NCBI GenBank assembly: GCA_036392935.1
Contig: DASVWZ010000147.1
Span: 1-64,000, forward strand
From: DASVWZ01 sp036392935
GTDB taxonomy: Bacteria; Acidobacteriota; Terriglobia; Terriglobales; Acidobacteriaceae
Direction of reading: 5' to 3'
DNA: 64,000 nt
Part shown: piece by piece, positions 28,242 to 35,944 of the stretch
Layout: every line of letters starts with the position of its first letter
Position numbering within the stretch: the stretch's first letter is position 1
Made by a program: the position numbers and the translations under genes
The notes under the pieces: generated by a model
Told to the model about the DNA's origin: nothing
Seen by the model: only the letters and a program-made list of their open reading frames with translations
Database searches by the model: none

Positions 28242-28280
28242 TTTTGGGCGGCGCAGCGGTTCACCGCTGCGATAAAAGCT
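28242..28280. repeat. Dispersed palindromic repeat related to 18.95 kb
   Basis: TTTTGGGCGGCGCAGCG matches 18952-18968 with one change. CGCAGCGGT/ACCGCTGCG forms a hairpin inside this copy. Confidence 0.6.
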
Positions 28281-28325
28281 CTGCTTTGAATCTACGGCTT
28301 TAGCCGCTGAGGGGCCTCGTATCAG

Positions 28326-28345
28326 GGCACGCCTTCAGGCGTGCC
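28326..28345. repeat. Perfect 8-bp palindrome GGCACGCC/GGCGTGCC
   Basis: Two perfect 8-base arms with the loop TTCA. There is no T run, so it is not a terminator; it looks like a REP-type palindrome. Confidence 0.65.
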
Positions 28346-28519
28346 AACAACGACCAACGAAGAGATCCTTCCGCCCTGCCGAAGGCGGTTGCGCAGGGCG
28401 CAGCCCGCAGCAACACAAAAAATGTGGGAGACAATGTGGAGACAGACGGAACGCCCCAGTACCTTCGAACCTTCAATCCGCACCGTTTCGATCTGCCCAA
28501 CCTCGCATGCCGCCACCGG

Positions 28520-28585
28520 GCGCGCCGAAAATCAACCATGAGCCACGGCCCAGAAACAGCATCTACTGACGACTAATGACTGATT
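28520..28585 (+). repeat. Direct repeat copy 1 with heptanucleotide tail
   Basis: The core GCGCGCCGAAAATCAA is followed by CATGAGCCACGGCC, about 20 less-conserved bases, and three 7-mers of the type ACTGACG (28565-28585). Copy 2 lies exactly 170 bases downstream. Confidence 0.75.
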
Positions 28586-28649
28586 TCTCTGCGCCCCAAT
28601 CCAGACAGTAACCCTGGCCACCACAGAACTCGGCCGAACCCTTCTTTAA

Positions 28650-28668
28650 GCGTCGCCCTCGGCGACGC
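28650..28668. repeat. Perfect palindrome GCGTCGCC/GGCGACGC
   Basis: 8-base arms with a CTC loop, between the two direct-repeat copies. No T run follows. Confidence 0.6.
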
Positions 28669-28689
28669 CATGAACGGTGAGGCCATCGC

Positions 28690-28763
28690 GCGCGCCGAAA
28701 ATCAAGCATGAGCCACGGCCTCAAAACCGCATTTTACTGATGACTGATAACTGACGACTGATG
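28690..28763 (+). repeat. Direct repeat copy 2 with heptanucleotide tail
   Basis: Same core as copy 1 with one change (ATCAAGCATG instead of ATCAACCATG), then four 7-mers ACTGATG, ACTGATA, ACTGACG, ACTGATG at 28736-28763. Confidence 0.75.
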
Positions 28764-29008
28764 GCTGCTTTTTGACGCAGCTAGCCCCCCTATCGTCCTA
28801 TGACCATTTTTTCGCTCGCCAGCTTGCGATGTCAATGATCATCGGTCAATTCTCACCATGCATTCCCATTTTGGGAAAAGCCGCGACCCTCCCCGCAAAT
28901 CCCTTGACCTCACTTCTCCACTTCCCCACAATCGAAGTAGCACGTTCGCTCTTTGACAACCCAACTTTCGCTCGGAGTATCGAAGCGCGCACCCGTTCGC
29001 CCGGTGTA

Positions 29009-29032
29009 CCTCTGTGTGCTCTGTGGTTAGCG
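29009..29032. repeat. Dispersed 'CTTTGCG' repeat family, divergent copy
   Basis: CCTCTGTGTGCTCTGTGG then TTAGCG, a looser relative of 14089-14122. Just downstream ATCCGTGC occurs twice in direct order at about 29054-29071. Confidence 0.45.
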
Positions 29033-29094
29033 CCTTTTTCTGAATTCGCAATAATCCGTGCGGATCCGTGCAAAATCCGTCTCCGACCGTTTTG

Positions 29095-29136
29095 GCTGAC
29101 GGCTGATAGCTGACGGCTGATAGCTGACAGCTATCT
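29095..29136 (+). repeat. Heptanucleotide tandem array (GCTGACG/GCTGATA)
   Basis: Six consecutive 7-mers: GCTGACG, GCTGATA, GCTGACG, GCTGATA, GCTGACA and a degenerate GCTATCT. The unit matches the heptamers in the two direct-repeat copies upstream, consensus RCTGAYR. Confidence 0.8.
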
Positions 29137-29403
29137 CCTTTGTTTTCTATATTTTGATATGTAACTATATTTAGAATCAATGACTTGCCGAGTACCCGTT
29201 GAGGGCAACTCAATGGAATCAGCAATTTAGCCCATTTTTATATTTTTTTATGTGGGTATATTAACCAAAGAGTAAACGCCCCAGCCGACCACACCAACCC
29301 ATTCGCTTTCAATAGCTTACCTATAAACCACTCAAACCAAGGGAGTTGCGACTAAGCACACCGCTAACCAACTGATGTAAAAGGATTTACCGCAGAGTAA
29401 AGC

Positions 29404-30318
29404 TTAGAACAGCCGGGTAATGCCTTCTTCAAGCACCAGGACGCGATCCTCCACGCCGGCCTGGCGCGCTTCCTGCTCGAGCAGTTGCAGCGGCTCGTTC
29501 ATCGGCTCATGTGAGAGCTTGAAAGTGCCGTAGTGCATGGGGACCATCCAGCGCGACTTGAGGTCGAGGAATGCACGCGTAGCATCGGCCGGGTTGGTAT
29601 GCACATTACGGAACGATGGCGGATCGTAAGCGCCAATCGGAAGCAGGGCCAGCTCCGGCGCTAGCCGCTTGCCGATCTCGCGAAAGCCCGCGAAATACGC
29701 CGTGTCGCCCGCGTGATAAACCGAATGTTTGCCATCGTTTAGCACATACCCGCCGTATCCGCGATGCGAATCTTTGAGCACCCGTGCGCCCCAATGCCGC
29801 GAGGGCACGTGGGTTACGGTCAGCGAGTCGAACGCATGGCTGCCCCACCAATCGAGTTCGATGATCTCGCTAAACCCAATATCCGCAATCAGATCGGAAA
29901 CATGGCGCGGAACGACAATGGCCGGCGCGTGACCGGTTTTACGCAATGTGTGATTCACCAGAGCGCGCAACGACGGCCGATGCAGGTGATCGAAGTGCGC
30001 GTGCGTAACGAGAATCAGATCGATGGCAGGAAGATCGGGCACCCGCAGGCCCGGCTTGCGCAGGCGCTTCAGCACAAACAGCCACGGCGCAAAGTTCGGA
30101 TCGATGACGATGTTTTTCCCGCCCATCTGCAGAAAAAAACTGGCGTGTCCAATGAAAGTCAATCCCAACTGGCCGTTGGTCACCAGCTGCGGCTTGTGCG
30201 TGCTTCCGGTGCAGGGAGTCACTGCGGAATGGCGCACCAGACGGCCGAATGCCTGCGCGCGGCGGCGCAATGCGGGACTAAGCGTGGCTTTCAACACCTC
30301 TTGGCGTTCGCCTCCCAC
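29404..30318 (-). CDS. Metallo-beta-lactamase-fold hydrolase (UlaG/NAPE-PLD-like)
   Basis: 304 residues. The metal-binding motif 'THAHFDHLH' lies near residue 105, 'HAGDTAYFAGF' provides later ligands, and 'MVPMHYGTFKLSHEP' near the C-terminus resembles the lactonase UlaG and bacterial NAPE-PLD-like proteins. Such enzymes hydrolyse lactones, phosphodiesters or phospholipids using one or two zinc ions; the substrate is not evident. No signal peptide is seen. The start may lie further in, since the first 30 residues are basic and poorly conserved in style. It stands alone between the repeat island and the divergent dehydrogenase gene. Confidence 0.82.
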   Translation of the reverse strand: MGGERQEVLKATLSPALRRRAQAFGRLVRHSAVTPCTGSTHKPQLVTNGQLGLTFIGHASFFLQMGGKNIVIDPNFAPWLFVLKRLRKPGLRVPDLPAIDLILVTHAHFDHLHRPSLRALVNHTLRKTGHAPAIVVPRHVSDLIADIGFSEIIELDWWGSHAFDSLTVTHVPSRHWGARVLKDSHRGYGGYVLNDGKHSVYHAGDTAYFAGFREIGKRLAPELALLPIGAYDPPSFRNVHTNPADATRAFLDLKSRWMVPMHYGTFKLSHEPMNEPLQLLEQEARQAGVEDRVLVLEEGITRLF

Positions 30319-30519
30319 GACGATGGAACGGGACCGGATATGCTCGATTGGTGTTGGGATGCGGCTCTCCGCGTACAGTTTGGTTGAAATGATTGCACTT
30401 CTATTTTAGGACAGCAGTACATAGAAAGCGTTGATTAAATCGCAACCTGTTTTGTGGCTCCGGGTACTCAGGTAATATTAAAAAGCTCTCCTATTTGGAT
30501 TGAATTTCGAGGTGAAAAG

Positions 30520-31404
30520 ATGCAAGTCGCATTCCTGGGACTGGGAATCATGGGCCGCTCAATGGCGTCGAACCTGGCGAAAGCCGGTCATAACGTTACA
30601 GTTTGGACGCGTAGCGGAGACAAGAATATAGAAGGCACAAAGCCGGCAAATTCTCCGGCGGAGGCCGCGGCTGGAGCCGAAGTGATCTGGACCTGCGTTT
30701 CGGATACGAAGGCAGTCGAAAGCATTTTGTTTGGTCCGCAAGGAGTAAACGAAGCGCTCGCCCCGGGGCAGATTTTTGTGGATTCGAGCACGATTTCGCC
30801 TTCCGCCACGCGGCAGTTCGCCGAGCGCGTGCGGGCAAAAGGCGCGCAGTACGTCGATGCGCCGGTTACCGGGTCGAAGATCGGGGCGGAAAATGGGACG
30901 CTGATTTTTATTGTGGGTGGAGAGGAATCGGCGATTGAAAAAATCAAGCCACTGTTTGCCGCCATGGGAAAAAAATTCTGCCGCATGGGCGATGTGGGCA
31001 AAGGCCAGGTCGCCAAGCTGGCGATGAACCTGCAAATCGCCATGATTTATGAGGGGTTTGCGGAGGGGCTGACGCTGGCGGCGAAACTGGGGGTGGATGC
31101 GCAGACGCTGATTCCGCTGATTGAAGCTTCGATGATCCGGTCGGGCGTGACGGATTACAAAGCGCCGTTTGTGCTGAAACACGATTTTTCGCCGAATTTT
31201 CCTTTACGGCTGATGAGGAAAGACATCCGGCTGGCGCTCGAAGCTGCGAAAGAAGCGCGCGTGAAGCTGCCGGGACTCGAAACCGTGGAAGAGATGTATG
31301 ATTTGGCGACGGAAGACGGTCACGAGAACGAAGATTATGCCGCTACTTTGACGCTGCTGGAGAAATGGGCGGGAGTCGAGGTGACGTCGACCGTGGCGGC
31401 GTAG
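30520..31404 (+). CDS. NAD(P)-dependent beta-hydroxyacid dehydrogenase
   Basis: 294 residues from the ATG at 30520, chosen because GAGGTG lies 5-10 bases before it and the Rossmann fold begins at once ('AFLGLGIMGRSMASNLAKAG'). The substrate-binding block 'DAPVTGSKIGAENGTL' and the catalytic lysine helix 'GDVGKGQVAKLAMNLQ' are those of 3-hydroxyisobutyrate/tartronate-semialdehyde/glyoxylate reductases. It reduces or oxidises a short beta-hydroxyacid; succinic-semialdehyde or glyoxylate reductase is possible. Glycerate kinase, a pathway neighbour of tartronate-semialdehyde reductase, lies 5 kb upstream but is not linked as an operon. Confidence 0.87.
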   Translation: MQVAFLGLGIMGRSMASNLAKAGHNVTVWTRSGDKNIEGTKPANSPAEAAAGAEVIWTCVSDTKAVESILFGPQGVNEALAPGQIFVDSSTISPSATRQFAERVRAKGAQYVDAPVTGSKIGAENGTLIFIVGGEESAIEKIKPLFAAMGKKFCRMGDVGKGQVAKLAMNLQIAMIYEGFAEGLTLAAKLGVDAQTLIPLIEASMIRSGVTDYKAPFVLKHDFSPNFPLRLMRKDIRLALEAAKEARVKLPGLETVEEMYDLATEDGHENEDYAATLTLLEKWAGVEVTSTVAA

Positions 31405-31575
31405 ATTGCTCAGCAAACCGCGCTGGGACTCGAAGGAGCGCATCCTGGCAACAAGTACCGTCGTAACCACGCGACAAGCGCCTATTACAGAATTATTACA
31501 CTGGCAGCGTCGCCCTCCTGCTAGCCTAACTTAAGCCTTTTCAGCCATTTCTTAAAAAGCTAGGGACACCAATCT

Positions 31576-32487
31576 ATGGAACTGGAAGCCTTATACCGCA
31601 AACCGGCCGCTGACAAAGAAGTTAACTGGATTACCAGCTCGTTCATGGTGATGTTTCATTTGGGCGCGATTGCCGCCTTGTTTTTCTTTACGTGGCAGGC
31701 GCTGGCGGTAGCGATTTTGTTGTGGTGGGTTGCTGGCGGACTCGGCATCGGCATGGGCTATCATCGCCTGCTGACGCATCGCGGGTACAAGACGCCGAGG
31801 TGGGTGGAGTATTTTCTGACCATCTGCGCTACGCTGGCGCTTGAAGGCGGACCGATTTTCTGGGTGGCGACGCACCGCATTCATCATCAGTTTTCCGATC
31901 AGGAGGGAGATCCGCATTCCCCAATTGATGGCACTTGGTGGGCGCACATCGGATGGATTCTCACTGGCAAGTCGATGCATCACGATACGGAAACGCTGGC
32001 GCGGTACGTTCCAGATCTCACCAAAGACAAGTTTCACGTCTGGATTACGAAATATCACTACGTTCCCATGATCGTGGTTGGCCTGATTCTGCTGGCAATC
32101 GGTGGCTTGCCGTGGCTGTTGTGGGGAATTTTCTTCCGCACCGTGTTTCTGCTGCACTGCACCTGGGCGGTGAATTCGGCGTCGCATATATGGGGATCGC
32201 GGCGGTTCGTGACCAAAGATCTTTCCACCAACAACGTTTGGGTTGCGCTTCTGTCTTTTGGCGAAGGATGGCACAACAATCACCATGCGCATCCGGTTTC
32301 AGCGCGGCATGGATTGGCGTGGTATGAAGTGGATGTGAACTGGTACGGCATCTGGCTGCTGAAAAAGCTGGGCTTGGCACGGCATGTGTACCGCGTGCGG
32401 CTGGAGGCATTGCCGGAGTTGCCGCCGCTGAACCGTCCGAAGGCTGCGCTTGAAGCGGCGACTGCGCCTGTTCCAAGCGGCGACTAA
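31576..32487 (+). CDS. Acyl-CoA/fatty-acid desaturase (delta-9 type)
   Basis: 303 residues. The three histidine boxes of membrane di-iron desaturases are present: HRLLTH, HRIHH and HNNHH. Four hydrophobic segments lie around residues 22-60 and 155-195. The enzyme inserts a cis double bond into saturated acyl chains using O2 and electrons from a reductase; it would adjust membrane fluidity. No electron-transfer partner lies next to it. An intrinsic terminator follows directly after the stop. The gene is preceded by 170 bp without another gene. Confidence 0.92.
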   Translation: MELEALYRKPAADKEVNWITSSFMVMFHLGAIAALFFFTWQALAVAILLWWVAGGLGIGMGYHRLLTHRGYKTPRWVEYFLTICATLALEGGPIFWVATHRIHHQFSDQEGDPHSPIDGTWWAHIGWILTGKSMHHDTETLARYVPDLTKDKFHVWITKYHYVPMIVVGLILLAIGGLPWLLWGIFFRTVFLLHCTWAVNSASHIWGSRRFVTKDLSTNNVWVALLSFGEGWHNNHHAHPVSARHGLAWYEVDVNWYGIWLLKKLGLARHVYRVRLEALPELPPLNRPKAALEAATAPVPSGD

Positions 32488-32507
32488 AGCTCTCACGAAA
32501 AACTCAC

Positions 32508-32544
32508 GCTGGCGTGATTTCGATTGCGCCAGCATTTTTGTTTT
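32508..32544 (+). terminator. Intrinsic terminator of the desaturase gene
   Basis: A 7-bp stem GCTGGCG/CGCCAGC with a 12-base loop is followed by ATTTTTGTTTT. Its position rules out the upstream GTG at 32514 as the start of the next gene. Confidence 0.8.
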
Positions 32545-32555
32545 ATGCTCACTTC

Positions 32556-33068
32556 GTGAAGCAAATTCTTGAGACTGATCGTCTGATCCTGCGCGAATTC
32601 GTCCCAGAAGACGCGGATGCTTTGGCGCTGGTGATTTCCGATCCGGAGACGATGCGATATTACCCCGCGCCCTTTGATGCGGCTGCGGTGAAAGAATGGA
32701 TTGAGCGAAACCGTCAGCGTTATCGGCATGATGGCGTTGGGCTTTGGGCGATGGTGCTGAAATCGAATGAGGAAGTCGTCGGGGATTGTGGCATCGCTCG
32801 GCAAACCGTTGGCGAGGAATCTTTTTACGAGATCGGTTATCACCTTCGCCGAGATTTGTGGGGACAGGGTTTAGCAACCGAGGCTGCAGTCGCGTGTCGC
32901 GAGTGGGCTTTCGCCAATCTGAAAACCGATCGCGTCATTTCGCTGATTCGGCCGGAGAACCTGCCGTCGCGACGGGTCGCAGAACGCAATGGCATGACGA
33001 TATGGAAAGAAGTGATCTGGCGGGACCTTCCCCACCTTGTTTACTCAGCTGCGAAGCCCCGAAGCTAG
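32556..33068 (+). CDS. GNAT family N-acetyltransferase (RimJ/RimL-like)
   Basis: About 170 residues from the GTG at 32556, immediately before the domain-opening 'LETDRLILREF'. An upstream in-frame GTG at 32514 falls inside the desaturase terminator and is rejected. The acetyl-CoA loop is seen in 'LRRDLWGQGLATEAAVACREWAF' and the C-terminal 'NLPSRRVAERNGM' is typical of the RimJ/RimL-like branch. The family acetylates ribosomal proteins, amino acids or small amines; the substrate is unknown. Converges with the M23 gene. Confidence 0.82.
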   Translation: MKQILETDRLILREFVPEDADALALVISDPETMRYYPAPFDAAAVKEWIERNRQRYRHDGVGLWAMVLKSNEEVVGDCGIARQTVGEESFYEIGYHLRRDLWGQGLATEAAVACREWAFANLKTDRVISLIRPENLPSRRVAERNGMTIWKEVIWRDLPHLVYSAAKPRS

Positions 33069-33072
33069 CATT

Positions 33073-34221
33073 TCACTTCTTTGCTGATTCGAATTTAACG
33101 ACTGCATTACCCGGCGGAATCGAGTTCGTCCAACCTTCTGAAACTTGCTTTTCGGGATAGTCGGCGCCCGAGCCGAGATAGGTGAAATCTGCGAAGACAA
33201 AAGGAACGCCCTGGGATTGGAGGACGGAATTGCGATCAGTCACCTGCAGATGCAGATGTGCGCCGGTGCTGTTGCCGCTGTTGCCGAGCAATGCGATTAC
33301 ATCGCCGCGACGAACACGGTCGCCGACGCGTACTTTTACACTGCCCTTCTGCAAATGGGCGTAGGTTGCAAAACGGTTCGGCGAAATCTGGAGAATGATG
33401 TGATTTCCGGCAATGTTATCGAGCGTAACCGGGGGCAAAACGCGCGGGGTGTTGTCGGGAAATTCGTCGACTGCTTCTGTAATCTGGCCATCGGCGACAG
33501 CGAGAATGGGTTCGCCCCAGCCCCACCAGTTTTCGTTCTTCGTCGATCCGTCGTGACGGGTATCGCTGTTGGATCCGATTTTTCCCCAGTCAATGGCGAA
33601 GCGCTCAGGCGAGTAGATGTGGCCGTCGATGGCAAAAATGCTGCGGCGATGACCGGAAGTGTTATCGGGACCGTCACCGGCGAGCCAGATTCCGCTGTTG
33701 AATGGCGGGCTGAGAACAGGAACCGAATCCTTGCTTACCGCGACCTCGAAGTCTTCAAGCGTGGCATCTGTTGGGGTGCTCGCACCAGCCGGTGTCGAGG
33801 AAAAAGCCACTCTATGTGTCAGACTGGCGGGAACAGAAGAATTCTGCGGCAGTTCGATCCACATGAAAATTACGTTTCGGCCGCCGGGGGCGATTATCCG
33901 CGAATCGGAACTATCCGGCGTCGTCGGGATCCCCACACGGATGGTCGCCGCAGCGAGATTCTTGTCGTCAAGAGCCAGGATGGTTTTGCCGTCAGCTAAG
34001 ACTTCTGCGTGCTTGATGGTCAGTGGCACAGTATCGAAGTTGGTTATGTGAAGTTCGTAGACGAGGACTCTATTCTTGCCGAGTGTGACGGGGATCGGTG
34101 ACGACGGGCAAAGGACGTCTACTCGCGGCCCGCGCTCACGCGCGAAGGATGTGTTCAAACAAAGAAATCCAATCTGAAGAACGACAAGTACGCGGGAAAA
34201 AACACGGAAGGGCGAACGCAT
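33073..34221 (-). CDS. Exported M23 (LytM-type) peptidase-like protein
   Basis: 382 residues. A signal peptide (about 1-27, ending FA-RE) precedes a beta-rich N-terminal domain (about 30-200). The C-terminal M23 domain carries 'FATYAHLQKGSV' and 'GNSGNSTGAHLHLQV', which are the catalytic and second-ligand histidine blocks. Where the canonical first motif HxxxD is expected the sequence reads RFAID, so the first zinc ligand seems to be arginine. Members cut peptidoglycan cross-bridges in the periplasm or activate amidases when inactive. Whether this one is active is open. Confidence 0.78.
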   Translation of the reverse strand: MRSPFRVFSRVLVVLQIGFLCLNTSFARERGPRVDVLCPSSPIPVTLGKNRVLVYELHITNFDTVPLTIKHAEVLADGKTILALDDKNLAAATIRVGIPTTPDSSDSRIIAPGGRNVIFMWIELPQNSSVPASLTHRVAFSSTPAGASTPTDATLEDFEVAVSKDSVPVLSPPFNSGIWLAGDGPDNTSGHRRSIFAIDGHIYSPERFAIDWGKIGSNSDTRHDGSTKNENWWGWGEPILAVADGQITEAVDEFPDNTPRVLPPVTLDNIAGNHIILQISPNRFATYAHLQKGSVKVRVGDRVRRGDVIALLGNSGNSTGAHLHLQVTDRNSVLQSQGVPFVFADFTYLGSGADYPEKQVSEGWTNSIPPGNAVVKFESAKK

Positions 34222-34286
34222 CGCGCTATTGTAGTCGACTCAGGCTTGGGACTTTGTCTTCCGAGTTTAAGCGGTAGAATCGTGCT

Positions 34287-35192
34287 ATGCGCATCGCCAG
34301 CCGGCGTGGGACGCTGATTTTCTTCCTCGTTTTTGGCGTGAGTCTGGCGGCAGTGGCCACTGCCGTGGGCTTTGGCTGGATCATCCTCAACTGGCAGGAA
34401 GGCGTCAAACTGCTGCTGGGCATTATCTTCTTTGGCGCCATCACCACTGGGTTGGTGCTGAACACGATTTTCCTGGTGCGCGAGGTGCGCCGAAATGAGC
34501 AGCACGATAGCTTCATCAACGCGGTCACCCATGAATTGAAGACGCCGATCGCGTCTTTGCGTCTTTACTTGCAGACTTTGGAGAAGCGCGAGGTCGATGA
34601 AGCCCAGCGGCGGGAATTTTACAAGCTCATGCTGGATGATACTGACCGCTTGCTGGGTACGGTTGAGCAGGTTTTGAAGGCTGGCGCGGCCGGGCACAAG
34701 CGCAAGGGGCAGCGGATCGCAGTTGATTTTGACGTACTGGTCGGCGAATGCGTTGAAGCTGCGCGGCATGGCGGGCATTTGCCGCTGGAGGCAATTCAGT
34801 TTGTGGCTTCGACCAACGGAAACCGCGCCCAAGTCAATGGCGATCCCGAAGAACTTCGCACCGCGGTATCGAATGTGCTGGATAACGCGATCAAGTATTC
34901 CGACGGGAAAGTTGACGTTTCGGTGCGGGTCGAGGCGCCGGACGACAAGCGCATACGGCTGAGCGTGAAGGACCATGGCGTAGGCATTCCGCCAGAGGAA
35001 TTAAAGCGGATCTTTCGGAGGTTTTATCGAGTATCGACACGTTCGCTGGCGCAGGTGAAAGGAACAGGGCTGGGACTTTTCATTGTGAAGGCGATTGCCA
35101 AAAAGCACGGCGGCCGGGCCTTCGCGCTAAGCGAAGGAGAAGGTCACGGCACGACCATTGTGTTTGAGCTGCCACGGAGCGCGCAGACGTGA
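34287..35192 (+). CDS. Membrane sensor histidine kinase
   Basis: 301 residues. Two hydrophobic segments (about 10-33 and 42-63) leave almost no periplasmic domain, so it probably senses within the membrane or through a partner. The phospho-accepting box is 'NAVTHELKTPIASL' with H82. The ATPase domain has 'NVLDNAIKYS', 'DHGVGIPPEE' and 'GTGLGLFIVK'. It belongs to the EnvZ/PhoR-like group. The stop codon overlaps the GTG start of the response regulator gene (GTGA), a clear two-gene operon. Confidence 0.92.
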   Translation: MRIASRRGTLIFFLVFGVSLAAVATAVGFGWIILNWQEGVKLLLGIIFFGAITTGLVLNTIFLVREVRRNEQHDSFINAVTHELKTPIASLRLYLQTLEKREVDEAQRREFYKLMLDDTDRLLGTVEQVLKAGAAGHKRKGQRIAVDFDVLVGECVEAARHGGHLPLEAIQFVASTNGNRAQVNGDPEELRTAVSNVLDNAIKYSDGKVDVSVRVEAPDDKRIRLSVKDHGVGIPPEELKRIFRRFYRVSTRSLAQVKGTGLGLFIVKAIAKKHGGRAFALSEGEGHGTTIVFELPRSAQT

Positions 35193-35944
35193 GCCGGGTA
35201 TTGATCGTTGAGGATGAAGTTCACCTGGCGAAAGGCTTGCGCTTCAATCTTGAGGCGGAAGGCCACGCGGTGGAAGTTGCCGGCGACGGCGAGCGCGCGT
35301 TGGAACTACTGCTCGGCGCGAAAGGCAACGGAAAAAAGAATACCGGCCGTCAGGAGTTCGACGCTGTGGTTCTGGACGTCATGCTTCCGGGCAAGGATGG
35401 ATTTACGGTCGCCAGCGAATTGCGCGCTGCCAAGAATTTTGTGCCAGTGCTGATGCTGACAGCGCGCGGACGCCCCGAAGATGTGCTGCGGGGCTTTGCT
35501 TCCGGAGCCGATGATTATCTTCCCAAGCCGTTCGAGCTTCCAATTTTGCTGGCGCGACTGCAGGGACTGCTTCGCCGCCGCGATTGGGCGAGGCTCAGCG
35601 ATGCGAAATCGCCGGCGGCGGATAACAAGGACTCCTACACTTTCGCCGGCCGTACTATCGACTTCACCAAGCTTGAGTTGCGCGTAAAACAGAACGTAAC
35701 CCAACTTACGCTGATGGAAGCCGAACTACTTCGCCATCTGATTCGCAACCGTAACAAAGCCGTTTCGCGCAAGTCGATTCTGGAAGACGTTTGGGGCTTG
35801 CGTGAAGACACTGACACACGCGCGATTGATAATTTCGTGGTACGTTTGCGGCGGTACATCGAAGACACGCCGGAAAAGCCGCGGTTCCTGCTGACGGTGA
35901 GAGGAGTGGGATACCGCTTTGTGCCGGAACCGGAAGGAAAATAG
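35189..35944 (+). CDS. OmpR/PhoB-type response regulator
   Basis: 251 residues. The receiver domain has the acidic pair in 'IVEDE', the phosphorylated Asp63 in 'VVLDVMLPGKDGF', a Thr in 'LMLTARG' and the Lys in 'YLPKPFEL'. The C-terminal winged-helix domain (about 150-247) includes 'LTLMEAELLRHLIRN' and 'VVRLRRYIE' and 'VRGVGYRF'. A 14-residue Gly/Lys-rich insert (about 43-56) sits before the phosphorylated strand and is not usual. It is translated with the kinase; the GTG start overlaps the kinase stop. Target genes are unknown. Confidence 0.93.
   Translation: MSRVLIVEDEVHLAKGLRFNLEAEGHAVEVAGDGERALELLLGAKGNGKKNTGRQEFDAVVLDVMLPGKDGFTVASELRAAKNFVPVLMLTARGRPEDVLRGFASGADDYLPKPFELPILLARLQGLLRRRDWARLSDAKSPAADNKDSYTFAGRTIDFTKLELRVKQNVTQLTLMEAELLRHLIRNRNKAVSRKSILEDVWGLREDTDTRAIDNFVVRLRRYIEDTPEKPRFLLTVRGVGYRFVPEPEGK

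Larger units (their letters stand above)
28014..29403. other. 1.4-kb repeat-rich non-coding island
   Basis: No ORF here has credible protein-like composition. The region instead holds several palindromes, a duplicated 65-70-bp block, three heptanucleotide arrays and two dispersed-repeat motifs, all listed separately. From 28118 to 28165 there is a REP-like sequence opening GTCATTCCGAGTGAGCG and ending GAGGAATCTG. From about 29130 to 29400 the DNA is markedly A+T-rich. Confidence 0.7.

Noticed and set aside
28772..29113. 113-codon plus-strand ORF in the repeat island
   Set aside because: It runs through dispersed repeats and the heptanucleotide array; no ribosome binding site.
28118..29136. 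CRISPR array
   Set aside because: Repeats are 7-mers without unique spacers, or non-identical palindromes; no cas genes are in the window.
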